DNA of 45,299 bases. Source: CAYMST01 sp964393115 (GTDB lineage Bacteria; Bacteroidota; Bacteroidia; Cytophagales; Cyclobacteriaceae). Shown piece by piece: positions 15,993-24,318 of this stretch. Both the position numbers and the translations under genes were made by a program. The notes below the pieces were generated by a model. It ran no database searches, had not been told where the DNA came from, and saw only the letters and a list, made by a program, of their open reading frames with translations. Location of the stretch: positions 1 through 45,299 of the forward strand of contig CAYMST010000006.1 of NCBI GenBank assembly GCA_964393115.1, given 5' to 3'. Position 1 is the stretch's first letter, and every line of letters starts with the position of its first letter.

Positions 15993-17708
15993 TTAAAACT
16001 CAAATTCTAGTGGTAAAATGGCCTGAAGGCCTTGATAGTTTTGAATCCCCTCTAGTTTTTCTATATACTCTTGCAATGGTGCTTTAACCATCACCAAAGC
16101 CTTGATCTTTTCGTCTACTCTATTGAAAATCTGATCCATGATATTCGGTTTCTCTGGATAGTACTGCGTTTGATAATCCGTAATACTAGCTTCTTGAGCC
16201 GCAAGTATAATAGCTTCCTTTATTCCTCCAATTTCATCTACCAATTTTCGCTCTAACGCCTGGCTTCCTGTCCAAACCCGTCCTCCGGCTATTTTCTTCA
16301 CTTGCTTCTCTGTAAGCGATCTGTTTTCTTCTACTTTGTCCACAAATGATTCATAGCCTGATTCAAGTCTTTTTTGAATCAGTTCCTTTTCTAAGTCAGA
16401 CAGTTCCCTTGTCGTACTCATGATATCGGCATGTTGTCCGGTTTTCACCACATCGAAGGTGATTCCTATTTTTTCATTTAGAAATTCTTCTAAATTAAAC
16501 CATAAGCCGAATATGCCAATAGATCCAGTTATAGTTGAAGGTGAAGCTACTATTTTACTACAACCTGCTGCCATATAATATCCTCCTGAAGCAGCTAAAT
16601 CAGACATAGAAGCAATAACAGGTTTCACAGCTGCTGTTTTTTTCACCTCATTCCAAATCAGATCAGAAGCCGTTAAATCACCTCCTGGGGAATTAATTCT
16701 TAGGACAATGGCCTTCACATTGTCATCTTCTCTAACCTTTTTAAGCTTTCGCTCAATTTCTTTTGGTGTGATCGCTTGTTCCCCCCCCATCATAATCTGG
16801 CCATCTGCAACCACTACCGCCACCTCTGGTAAATCATGGCCATCATTATCTATGGTAAGTGCGTAACTATTCAGCGAAAGCATTTCGGGTTTATCATACT
16901 TCAAATCAATTATGGACTTGAGTGAGTCTTGATATTGAACTGCGGTGATCAAATTTAACTTTTGCGCATCACGAGGCATAAAAGCGAGCATGTTGTCAGA
17001 TATCTCCTCCAATTTATCTTGAGAAATAGCCAACGACGCTGACATATCTGATAAGATTCGGTTGTAAATATCATTAATGATGGCCCCCAGTTGTTCGCTG
17101 TTTTCCAAGCTTAAGTCTTCTCTTATAAACGGTTCTACCGCACCTTTATAATCTCCAACCCTAAATACTACTGGTTTGATATTTAGTTTTTCTAAAGCCT
17201 TTTTGAAGAACATCGTACTAACCTCAAGACCATTAAATTCTAATAAGCCTTCTGGTTCAACGAAAAACTTATCCGCTACTGATGAGACATAAAAAGCCCC
17301 TTCATTAATATTATTACCATATGCGTAGATAAACTTCCCTGAAGACTTAAACTCAACCAAGGCTCTTCTTATCTCCCACAGCGACGAGTATCCACCACCT
17401 AAGAAACCAGGCTTTAAAAACAACCCCTTTACTCTAGCGTCTGATCTTGCGTGATCTATCGCTTTTAGCGTTTCGTGAAGGTCAATCTCGTTAGGAGTGT
17501 TTTCCATCAAGAAATCACTGAATGGATTCTCTACTACACGTTCCTTAACTAACCCACTCAAGTTAAACGTTAACACCGTATTGTCGTCTACGGTTGGTTT
17601 AGTCTCTTCTGAACTCACAGCGACGATCACTATCAATACCAAAAAACCGAATCCAAAAAATATGGATATACCAAGTATTGTTGCTAAAAGGTTTCTTAAA
17701 AAAGCCAT
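15993..17708 (-). CDS. sppA: Signal peptide peptidase SppA, 67-kDa type
   Basis: This 571-residue membrane protease degrades leftover signal peptides. One N-terminal membrane segment (about 12-31) is followed by tandem ClpP-like repeats. The general base lysine is K188 (GDYKGAVEPFIR, equivalent to E. coli K209) and the nucleophile is S374 (DLAASGGYYMA, equivalent to S409). The length and lysine in the N-terminal half identify the long E. coli type rather than the short Bacillus type. A TAGTTTTG promoter element lies 26 bases upstream. bioB follows closely. Confidence 0.92.
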   Translation of the reverse strand: MAFLRNLLATILGISIFFGFGFLVLIVIVAVSSEETKPTVDDNTVLTFNLSGLVKERVVENPFSDFLMENTPNEIDLHETLKAIDHARSDARVKGLFLKPGFLGGGYSSLWEIRRALVEFKSSGKFIYAYGNNINEGAFYVSSVADKFFVEPEGLLEFNGLEVSTMFFKKALEKLNIKPVVFRVGDYKGAVEPFIREDLSLENSEQLGAIINDIYNRILSDMSASLAISQDKLEEISDNMLAFMPRDAQKLNLITAVQYQDSLKSIIDLKYDKPEMLSLNSYALTIDNDGHDLPEVAVVVADGQIMMGGEQAITPKEIERKLKKVREDDNVKAIVLRINSPGGDLTASDLIWNEVKKTAAVKPVIASMSDLAASGGYYMAAGCSKIVASPSTITGSIGIFGLWFNLEEFLNEKIGITFDVVKTGQHADIMSTTRELSDLEKELIQKRLESGYESFVDKVEENRSLTEKQVKKIAGGRVWTGSQALERKLVDEIGGIKEAIILAAQEASITDYQTQYYPEKPNIMDQIFNRVDEKIKALVMVKAPLQEYIEKLEGIQNYQGLQAILPLEFEF

Positions 17709-17733
17709 TTATTTGAGTACATATTTGCGCTGA

Positions 17734-17762
17734 CAAAACTATAGGATAAACCTTAGATTCAC
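17734..17762 (-). promoter_or_regulatory. Candidate promoter for sppA(-bioB)
   Basis: On the minus strand TAGTTTTG (17741-17734) matches TAnnTTTG. A GTG at 17762-17760 lies 18 bases upstream in place of the TTG of the -33 element. The leader would be about 20 bases. Confidence 0.4.
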
Positions 17763-17895
17763 AGATCCTTGGACTAAAACATCCGGGTCTACCGAAAGTA
17801 GTATTTTTTGATTTGTTTAAATATTAGCACTACTACTTGTCTTGACGAAAGTTAATAAAGGTTTCAACCAGTAGTATTTAACATGTTAGGTTTAT

Positions 17896-18399
17896 ATGCA
17901 AAACATTTTTTTATCGATCGGAAGTAATTTAGGCAACAAAGTAAAAGCACTTCGATCATCTATTACTCTAGTTGGAGAGCAAATGGGAAAAGTACTGCAA
18001 ATATCGGCAGTCTATGAGACTGAGCCCTGGGGAGTTAAAGATCAAGATAATTTTTACAATATTGTTGTCAACATAGAATCACACCTTAGCGCTAATGAGT
18101 TGCTCACGAAAATCCATTGGATAGAAAAAGAATTAGGCAGGGAACGATTTGAGAAGTGGGGACCTCGAAGGATAGATATTGATATTTTATATATGGACCA
18201 GCTCATATTCAATGCTGACTCCTTAACCATTCCTCATGGACAACTTTACAACCGGAATTTCGTTCTCGTACCATTGGTTGAAATAGCACCAGAGTTCGTT
18301 GATCCAGTTACCAAAACGACAAGTTCTTATTTACTTAATAAATGTCCCGATAACGGAAAAATCACAAGAAAAGAACAATTAGATAACCTTAATTTATAG
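17896..18399 (+). CDS. folK: 2-amino-4-hydroxy-6-hydroxymethyldihydropteridine pyrophosphokinase
   Basis: This 167-residue enzyme transfers pyrophosphate from ATP to the pterin alcohol in folate synthesis. It has the N-terminal LSIGSNLGN, the pterin-binding SAVYETEPWGVKDQDNFYN, the ATP-binding ELGRER..KWGPRRIDIDIL with the two Mg2+ aspartates in DIDIL, and the HPPK C-terminal pattern IPHGQLYNRNFVLVPL. Length is typical. It is divergent from sppA. A very small membrane frame converges on its last six bases (see 18394). Confidence 0.93.
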   Translation: MQNIFLSIGSNLGNKVKALRSSITLVGEQMGKVLQISAVYETEPWGVKDQDNFYNIVVNIESHLSANELLTKIHWIEKELGRERFEKWGPRRIDIDILYMDQLIFNADSLTIPHGQLYNRNFVLVPLVEIAPEFVDPVTKTTSSYLLNKCPDNGKITRKEQLDNLNL

Positions 18400-18495
18400 T
18401 ATTATCGAATTGAGTAAGTTCAGTATGATTAGACCAATTGAGAATATTGTAAATAGTCGAATAATCTTTTTATCTTGAATTTCTTTCGTTTTCAT
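18394..18495 (-). CDS. Possible 33-residue single-pass membrane microprotein
   Basis: An open frame from the ATG at 18495-18493 to the TAA at 18396-18394 encodes a basic, charged N-terminus (MKTKEIQDKKIIRLF) and then an uninterrupted hydrophobic helix (TIFSIGLIILNLLNSIIL). The layout of soluble charged head, membrane helix and immediate stop resembles known bacterial microproteins. It overlaps the end of folK by six bases on the opposite strand and occupies most of the otherwise empty gap. AT-rich sequence gives such frames by chance, so support is modest. Confidence 0.35.
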   Translation of the reverse strand: MKTKEIQDKKIIRLFTIFSIGLIILNLLNSIIL

Positions 18496-18601
18496 AGCTT
18501 GCACGTGGTTTTAACCAAATATAAGATTCTGCGTTAAAAATCAACAAAAAAATAGATAAAATGAAAATAATAACACATAAATAGAGAAATTAACCCTATA
18601 A

Positions 18602-19351
18602 ATGGACATCAGCTTAGCCAATATTTCGCTTCTTCTTTTTTTTGGAGTCATTGCAGGCTTTATTAACTCTACAGCAGGAGGAGGCTCTATATTAACCGTA
18701 CCCATGTTGATTTTCGCAGGTTTACCCCCTACTGTTGCCAATGCTACCAACAGAATTGGCGTATTTGTTCAAGGAGCCATTGGCATAATTGGGTACCGCT
18801 CTAAGGAAGTGTCGGCGTTTCCAGAAGGCTATTATTTAGGCAGTGCGGCCTTATTTGGAGCTATTATTGGAACAAATATTGCCCTTGATATTTCTGACGT
18901 ACTCTTTAATCGCATCTTATCCATTACTATATTGTTAATTACTTTAACAACATTTATCAAGAAGAAAGGCGAAACCCATCACATTCGAAAACCAACAAAA
19001 TCAAAGAAAATCATTGGAGCAATAATTTTCTTTTTCATTGGGGTCTATGGTGGACTAATTCAAGTTGGGGTAGGTTTTCTGATATTATCCAGTTTAAGCA
19101 GCATTTTCAACTTTGATTTAATTCAGTCTAACGCCATAAAGCTGGCCGTTATCACCATTTATACCACTTGCTCATTAGTAATCTTTGGTCTTCAAGACAA
19201 AATCATGTGGGAATGGGGCATAATTCTTTCCATAGGCACCGCCACCGGTGGATGGCTTGGTAGCAGGTGGGCTGTCGCTAAGGGAGAAAAATATATCAAA
19301 TGGATATTGGTTACTATGGTGATAGTAATAGTTTTAAAGGTGTGGATGTGA
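18602..19351 (+). CDS. TSUP / TauE-SafE family permease
   Basis: This 249-residue polytopic inner-membrane protein has about eight hydrophobic segments. The family motif GFINSTAGGGSILTVPMLIF occurs near residues 20-39 and its internal repeat 'GVYGGLIQVGVGFLIL' near 143-160. TSUP members export or import small sulfur or carbon anions such as sulfite or sulfoacetate. The substrate cannot be told from sequence, and no sulfur genes flank it. Length is normal. It appears monocistronic. Confidence 0.88.
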   Translation: MDISLANISLLLFFGVIAGFINSTAGGGSILTVPMLIFAGLPPTVANATNRIGVFVQGAIGIIGYRSKEVSAFPEGYYLGSAALFGAIIGTNIALDISDVLFNRILSITILLITLTTFIKKKGETHHIRKPTKSKKIIGAIIFFFIGVYGGLIQVGVGFLILSSLSSIFNFDLIQSNAIKLAVITIYTTCSLVIFGLQDKIMWEWGIILSIGTATGGWLGSRWAVAKGEKYIKWILVTMVIVIVLKVWM

Positions 19352-19613
19352 TTATAAGAGATGCATAAGATTATTTCATAAAAGAGTTGGCCTGGACAAT
19401 ATATTGTTAAAATTCATCTAAGTGCTTAAACAAACCTTTAGTTAATCGCGAAATGCACCGCTATCAACCAATACTGATAAGAAGTGATAAAACCAGCGCG
19501 AAGAAGTTCACGCAATATGAGCATGATAACGCATCGCGTAAGCGCAATCCTAGTATGGACGACACCAATTTTGATAGTTTAAATAACAAGAATTAAATAG
19601 AAATATTGAAAAT
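19352..19613. other. Intergenic region with a 47-codon open frame
   Basis: This stretch holds no recognised gene. A frame at 19453-19596 (+) could encode 47 residues (MHRYQPILIRSDKTSAKKF...) rich in K, R, N and D, with a more GC-rich core (19495-19560) than its surroundings. It has no visible start signal and no family resemblance, so I treat it as unproven. It might be a decayed gene remnant. Confidence 0.3.
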
Positions 19614-20144
19614 ATGAGAAACATGAAACTTTACTTCCTTTTCTCTGTATTCCTTCCTTCTAGCTTTGTATTTGCTCAAAAAGACGGAATACCACCCGCA
19701 TATTTATATGGTAAGCAGTTGCCGGATAGCGTCTTGCAGTTCGCCATGTTATCTATTGATGGCGACAGTATCACGATTCAAGAAATGCTTACTGCACATG
19801 AAGGCAAAAATATAGTTATCGATTTTTGGGCTTCATGGTGCAAAGATTGTATTGTAGGATTACCAAAATTCAAATCGCTGATTAAAAGAGGCCGAAAAAA
19901 AGCTTCCTTCATTTATATCTCGGTGGATAAAGAAGAGGTAAGATGGAAAAATGCCATAAATCGGTTTTCTATCAAAGGAGAACATTATAGACTCAAAGAA
20001 GGCTGGAAGACTCCGCTTACCAATTATATTGGCCTCGATTGGATTCCGCGATACATCGTATTTAATGAAAAACACGAAGTCATTGTCCCCAAGGTAGTTG
20101 ACGGTGACGACTTAAGATTAACAAAAGCCATTGGAGCCTTATAA
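19614..20144 (+). CDS. Exported thioredoxin-like (TlpA-type) protein
   Basis: This 176-residue protein has a signal peptide (about 1-22, ending FVFAQ) and a TlpA/AhpC-type thioredoxin fold. The redox motif is CKDC at C76-C79 within VIDFWASWCKDCIVGLP, and a cis-proline equivalent is in DWIPRYIVFN. It probably acts as a periplasmic disulfide reductase or in thiol redox control, for example in cytochrome c maturation. The partner is unknown. It lacks the long DUF4369 N-domain often found in Bacteroidota TlpA proteins. The stop lies inside a terminator hairpin. Confidence 0.82.
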   Translation: MRNMKLYFLFSVFLPSSFVFAQKDGIPPAYLYGKQLPDSVLQFAMLSIDGDSITIQEMLTAHEGKNIVIDFWASWCKDCIVGLPKFKSLIKRGRKKASFIYISVDKEEVRWKNAINRFSIKGEHYRLKEGWKTPLTNYIGLDWIPRYIVFNEKHEVIVPKVVDGDDLRLTKAIGAL

Positions 20145-20154
20145 AAGGCTCCAA
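20131..20154. terminator. Bidirectional terminator overlapping the thioredoxin-like stop codon
   Basis: A perfect ten-pair stem, TTGGAGCCTT (20131-20140) with AAGGCTCCAA (20145-20154), closes a four-base loop that includes the TAA stop. It serves the convergent thioredoxin-like and der genes. Confidence 0.75.
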
Positions 20155-20158
20155 AAAA

Positions 20159-21469
20159 CTATTTCTTTCTAAATACCAGCTTTACCGGTACCCCATCAAG
20201 CTTGAAGTGAGCTCTTAGTTTATTCATCAGAAACCGTTGATAAGGTTCTTTGATGTACTGAGGTAGATTACAAAAAAATGCAAATGTCGGAGCGTGCGTC
20301 GGAAGCTGTGTGATATACTTGATTTTAATATATTTTCCTTTTAATGCTGGCGGTGGATATCGTTCTATTTCTGGCAATAAGGCATCGTTAAGTGCTGATG
20401 TAGCAATTTTGGATTGCCTATTATCGTATATCTCCATCGCCATTTCAATGGCCTGAAAAATTCTCTTTTTGTTAATTACACTAGTGAAAATTATCGGGAC
20501 ATAGGCTAGAGGTCCTAACTTCTCAACTAATAACTTTTTGTAGTTATCCGCCGTTTTTGAATCTTTTTCTACTAAGTCCCATTTGTTCACCATAATCATA
20601 ATTCCTTTGCGATATTTATTCGCCAGAGAAATTATATTCATATCTTGTGACTCCAGACCTAACGTGGCATCCAGAATAACGATGCAGACATCACTGTCCT
20701 GAAGGCTTTGAATAGATCGTAAAACCGAATAGAACTCAATATCTTCTTTTACTCTACTCTTACGACGAATTCCAGCTGTGTCTGTCAGAATAAAGTCCTT
20801 GTTAAATAATGTATATCTTGTGTTAATTGCGTCCCTAGTGGTACCCGCAATATCGGTAACTATACTCCTTTCCCTTCCTAGCAGGGCATTTAAAAATGAG
20901 GATTTCCCAACATTTGGTCTTCCCAATATGGCAATTTTTGGAATACCGGCATCCGGATCGGCATCATCTTCTGACTCAAATTTTGTAATTACCTGATCAA
21001 GCATTTCACCGGTACCAGAACCGCTCATAGAAGATATAGGATATACTTCGTCACTGATACCAAGGCCATAAAATTCTCCGTAGGCCATGCCTTTTTCAAA
21101 AGTATCAGCCTTATTCGCTGCAATAATGATTGGCTTATTGATTTCGCGTAAGATATTCGCAAAATCCTTATCCAATCCGGTGACACCCGCATCAATATCC
21201 ACCATAAAAAGGATAACTGTGGCTTCATCAAGAGCAAGCTTGACTTGCTCACGGATAGCTCCTTCAAAAATATCCTCAGACCCTTCTACGTATCCACCAG
21301 TATCAATGACAGTATAGTGTTTCCCCGCCCATTCGCCATATCCGTAATGACGATCACGCGTTACACCACTCTCATTATCCATAATAGCCTGTTTCCTCTC
21401 TACCAACCTATTGAAAAGTGTTGACTTTCCAACGTTTGGCCTCCCCACAATTGCTACAATATTCGCCAC
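20159..21469 (-). CDS. der: Ribosome-associated double-GTPase Der (EngA)
   Basis: This 436-residue GTPase is needed for 50S subunit assembly. Two tandem G domains each have a P-loop GRPNVGKS (9-16 and 183-190), a G3 motif (DTGG at 56-59; DTAG in the second) and a G4 motif (NKAD at 119-122; NKWD in the second). A C-terminal KH-like domain ends KLVFRKK. Length and order are normal for Der. It is monocistronic with its own promoter candidate. Confidence 0.95.
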   Translation of the reverse strand: MANIVAIVGRPNVGKSTLFNRLVERKQAIMDNESGVTRDRHYGYGEWAGKHYTVIDTGGYVEGSEDIFEGAIREQVKLALDEATVILFMVDIDAGVTGLDKDFANILREINKPIIIAANKADTFEKGMAYGEFYGLGISDEVYPISSMSGSGTGEMLDQVITKFESEDDADPDAGIPKIAILGRPNVGKSSFLNALLGRERSIVTDIAGTTRDAINTRYTLFNKDFILTDTAGIRRKSRVKEDIEFYSVLRSIQSLQDSDVCIVILDATLGLESQDMNIISLANKYRKGIMIMVNKWDLVEKDSKTADNYKKLLVEKLGPLAYVPIIFTSVINKKRIFQAIEMAMEIYDNRQSKIATSALNDALLPEIERYPPPALKGKYIKIKYITQLPTHAPTFAFFCNLPQYIKEPYQRFLMNKLRAHFKLDGVPVKLVFRKK

Positions 21470-21494
21470 GACCTATTTACTTTGAAACAATTCG

Positions 21495-21522
21495 CAAAAG
21501 TAACTAATTGCCACAGATCAAG
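21495..21522 (-). promoter_or_regulatory. Candidate promoter for der
   Basis: On the minus strand TACTTTTG (21502-21495) fits TAnnTTTG. TTG (21521-21519) lies 16 bases upstream, near the usual -33 spacing. The leader to the ATG is about 20 bases. Confidence 0.45.
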
Positions 21523-21735
21523 TTGCTAAATCAAATATTATCATTTTCAAACACATATTTTCTGCATTAAACGTTATCAAAACGATTATGGCACAATACT
21601 TGCTCAAACCATTTGAACTATAAAAGCATTACTCCAACAGAATGAGCATTATGTCGCACCTCATTGACTTTACCCGATTATGGGGATAATGAAAACTGGC
21701 ACGAAATAAATGCTGTTCCTACAAATTTTAAACAC

Positions 21736-22281
21736 ATGATAAACACTACTAAACTGGTTGTCATAACCTTAATTCTATTTACCGCGCGCATTTCCTTAGC
21801 ACAAGAGAAACAAAAGGAAATTGGTCTTCAGATAAACGATATCACTCGTTTCCACTTTGACTTCATCGGCAAGTCTGAAAACAAGAAGGGAAACTACCGA
21901 AAGCTTAGATTGGCTAATCTCGATATACGCGCAAAATCTGGACAAAGCTCTGAGTCGTCAAGAGCATCGCTAAACTTAGCCTATGGATGGGAGAAGCGTA
22001 AACAGCTTAATGAGAAAATATCACTTCTTCATGGTTGGGAACCTCAGCTAGCGCTGGTCTATGGTAGTAGCCTTGGTGGGGTAATCGTACCAGGCATAGG
22101 ATATGCACTTGGTGTGAAATATAACCTTAAAAACAACTTTTACTTAAGTTTAGAAACCATCCCCTCACTATCAACCCAAATCAACGTAAAGCAAGGCATT
22201 TTCGAATTGGACAACGTCCAAGTTAATAGTAGCACCTCTTCTGTTATTGCAAGCATTGTGTATTCTTTTACTTGGAAGTAA
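21736..22281 (+). CDS. Exported protein of unknown function, possible small outer-membrane barrel
   Basis: The start is set at 21736 because it gives a signal peptide (MINTTKLVVITLILFTARISLAQ). The upstream in-frame ATG at 21664 would add 24 polar residues ahead of it. The mature part of about 160 residues begins EKQKEIGLQINDITRFHFDF. It has alternating strands with glycine-rich turns (SSLGGVIVPGIGYALGVKYN) and ends in an aromatic strand (SIVYSFTWK), consistent with an outer-membrane barrel. No family is recognised. A 266-base gap precedes it, in which I see no other gene. Confidence 0.6.
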   Translation: MINTTKLVVITLILFTARISLAQEKQKEIGLQINDITRFHFDFIGKSENKKGNYRKLRLANLDIRAKSGQSSESSRASLNLAYGWEKRKQLNEKISLLHGWEPQLALVYGSSLGGVIVPGIGYALGVKYNLKNNFYLSLETIPSLSTQINVKQGIFELDNVQVNSSTSSVIASIVYSFTWK

Positions 22282-22469
22282 GACCATTTAAACCATATAA
22301 CGGCGTATATTTTGCTACTGTTTTCCCTTCTTCTTCGTTGAAAAAGCCTCGACTAGCCGTCCACGACTGGCCGTCCACATCCTAGCACTGCTAGGACTAC
22401 ATTTTTTACCTTGAAGTAGAAAGAAACATTGACGTAAACTAACACGCCCGTATATAGCCTAAATGATAA
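22282..22469. repeat. Intergenic repeat copy A, MITE-like, downstream of the carotenoid operon
   Basis: This element of about 188 bp is related along its length to 25804-25976. Shared blocks in the same order and orientation are a CCATTT-type start, GTATATTTT, CCCTTCTTCTTCGT, GCCTCGACT(A/G)GCCGTCCAC, a CTAG hairpin (CCTAGCA-C-TGCTAGG at 22381-22395), TTTTTTACCTTGAA and GTAAACTAACACG. The ends are imperfect inverted repeats. Copy A has an extra GACTGGCCGTCCAC unit. No open frame is present. Confidence 0.65.
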
Positions 22470-22497
22470 AACTACTATTTGTCAACACAATTATCAG

Positions 22498-22527
22498 GGA
22501 AAGACCTGTGTCCACCGCGGTCTTTCC
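22498..22527. terminator. Possible terminator after crtY
   Basis: GGAAAGACC (22498-22506) and GGTCTTTCC (22519-22527) form a perfect nine-pair stem with a 12-base loop, a few bases beyond the crtY stop. No strong U-tract follows on the minus strand. Confidence 0.5.
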
Positions 22528-22532
22528 TAACT

Positions 22533-23666
22533 TCAAACTCCGAATAAGGCTTTCATAAAAGTCAATCCTTTGAACGTTGAAATCACTTGAATATCCTCTC
22601 TAAGACTTGTTTCTTCATCCAAAAACTTAAAAACTAGTGATGAGTCATTTTTGGAATACATCTTCTCAAAAAGCAATGGTCCTAGGTAGTTCTTGTTGGC
22701 CAACACTCTTAAAAAGATTTGATCATAAATTCTAAATCGACTTGAGATCAATTTATTTCCCGGATGTTGATCGTGCGTTATATTTTGCACAATTTTTCTT
22801 GCGTATGTCTCTGCTCGCTTAAATGAATATCCGGTAGATGGCCTCACCCAACCTCCAGCTGTACCAATCTTGAGCGTTGCAGGTGTTTTTCCTCGATGAA
22901 AGGGATAAGTGGTCATGGGAATTACCCCATATTCCTCTTCACGCACCTTGTAGCGGCCTATACCTATAAACTCAGTTATGTATTCAGATAAGTAGCGCTT
23001 ATATACATCCCTATTCACAAGGTTATGACTGAAGAAAGTGAATTCCACAAGGCCAAATGTTGGCGAGAACGGAAGTACATAAGTAAAGCTAGTCTGATTT
23101 TGATATTGTAACCGGTAATCCATCATAGTCATCCTATCAGGATCAAAAACGTCTTGCTCAAACTCCACAAACCACCCCAGAAAATGCTGCTTTAGTGAAG
23201 TACAAGAGGTGTAGTCTAGGGCTTCTGGCATAGTGCTATCAAATAAGAAACGGGCTTTGAACTCCCCTACTGTTGTCTTAAGCGTAACTTCATCTTGCTG
23301 CTCAGTACAATCGACCAAGTCACACTTGACCCAATTGACCCCTTTATGATCAGCCATCATTCCTTTTATTTTGGCATAAAAATCTTCTGATCGAATAGTT
23401 TTGTACCAATATTCACCAAAATCCAAGTCAAGCTGAGACTCATGGGAAGCGAAGAGCCCTCTGTTCCAACTATTGACTACCAAATCATCCCAGTTTCCTT
23501 TCTTTCCTTCCCAAAAACTCCAAGTCCTATCGTTAGATGATTTATCATCGGGCTCAATGATCAAGATTGTTTTATCAGCAAAAAATGGATGCTTGATCAT
23601 TTGACAGATCAAGTGTAAACCAGCGGCTCCTAATCCTGCAATGGCGTAATCATAGGTTTTCTGCAT
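22533..23666 (-). CDS. crtY: Lycopene beta-cyclase (CrtY family)
   Basis: This 377-residue FAD/NAD(P)-dependent cyclase forms beta-ionone rings on lycopene. It has dinucleotide-binding AGLGAAGLHL (about 10-19), the family-diagnostic NDRTWSFWE near residue 45, and later the CrtY-type segments VIPMTTYPFHRG and GTAGGWVRPSTGYSFKRA. Length fits CrtY (about 380). It is last in a three-gene operon, 4 bases after cruF. Next to a 1,2-hydratase and a 3,4-desaturase it probably makes a monocyclic carotenoid by cyclising one end only. That is an inference about pathway logic. Confidence 0.88.
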   Translation of the reverse strand: MQKTYDYAIAGLGAAGLHLICQMIKHPFFADKTILIIEPDDKSSNDRTWSFWEGKKGNWDDLVVNSWNRGLFASHESQLDLDFGEYWYKTIRSEDFYAKIKGMMADHKGVNWVKCDLVDCTEQQDEVTLKTTVGEFKARFLFDSTMPEALDYTSCTSLKQHFLGWFVEFEQDVFDPDRMTMMDYRLQYQNQTSFTYVLPFSPTFGLVEFTFFSHNLVNRDVYKRYLSEYITEFIGIGRYKVREEEYGVIPMTTYPFHRGKTPATLKIGTAGGWVRPSTGYSFKRAETYARKIVQNITHDQHPGNKLISSRFRIYDQIFLRVLANKNYLGPLLFEKMYSKNDSSLVFKFLDEETSLREDIQVISTFKGLTFMKALFGV

Positions 23667-23670
23667 GGGG

Positions 23671-24318
23671 TTAGAAATGAAAAAGTAGATAGAAAAAGGT
23701 GAAAAAGATCAGTTGGGCCAAATATAAATTTAAGGAAAACCTAAAATTCCCTTTCATTTTAAGCCATTGAAAAACAGTATGCATCGCTAGAGATAATAGA
23801 AACCACGAAATAAAGTTCTTCAAAGGTGCATATCCCAGTTCCCAGTTCCAAAAATCAAAAATTGGTGCCGTAATTTCCAAAGGTATGTCTAACAGAAGCA
23901 TTAAAAGTGAGCCAATAAGGATTCGGAGATAATAATTATTGGTAGTGTGCCTAGCCAATTCGCCAGTAACCAAAACCAAAACAGCCCAATAGACACCTAT
24001 TAATATGGGGACTTCAAACACCTTCCAACCAAGGTTATCACCATATTCGTAACTTCCGAAAATAATCCCAAAATGTACGCCTATCCACTCAGCTACCATA
24101 CCAAGCGCGAAAAACACAATGATCAACATCATTTGTCGTATCCTTTGAATTGGATAGTAACATACGAGTAAAAAGAACCCAAGTAACAAATTCAAAGGCG
24201 TCTTGGAAGCAAACCAATCGAGGTAACCAATCGCTATTCCTACCATAGCTGCCACGTGCACTACCCATAAAAACACAATTGAGATTTTCTCGTTTTCAGC
24301 AGCAAAGAATTTTAACAT
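23671..24318 (-). CDS. cruF: Carotenoid 1,2-hydratase, CruF family (DUF422)
   Basis: This 215-residue protein has six or seven membrane helices. Family features are FFALGMVAEWIGVHFGIIFGSYEYGDNLG (in overlapping short blocks near 70-98), 'VPILIGVYWAVLV' and 'LLLDIPLEITAPIFDFWNW' near 140-158. CruF adds water across the terminal psi-end double bond to give a 1-hydroxy carotenoid. Its start overlaps the crtD stop (TAATG-type), giving tight coupling. The gene order supports a route from gamma-carotene to its 1'-hydroxy, 3',4'-didehydro derivative. Confidence 0.85.
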   Translation of the reverse strand: MLKFFAAENEKISIVFLWVVHVAAMVGIAIGYLDWFASKTPLNLLLGFFLLVCYYPIQRIRQMMLIIVFFALGMVAEWIGVHFGIIFGSYEYGDNLGWKVFEVPILIGVYWAVLVLVTGELARHTTNNYYLRILIGSLLMLLLDIPLEITAPIFDFWNWELGYAPLKNFISWFLLSLAMHTVFQWLKMKGNFRFSLNLYLAQLIFFTFFYLLFHF

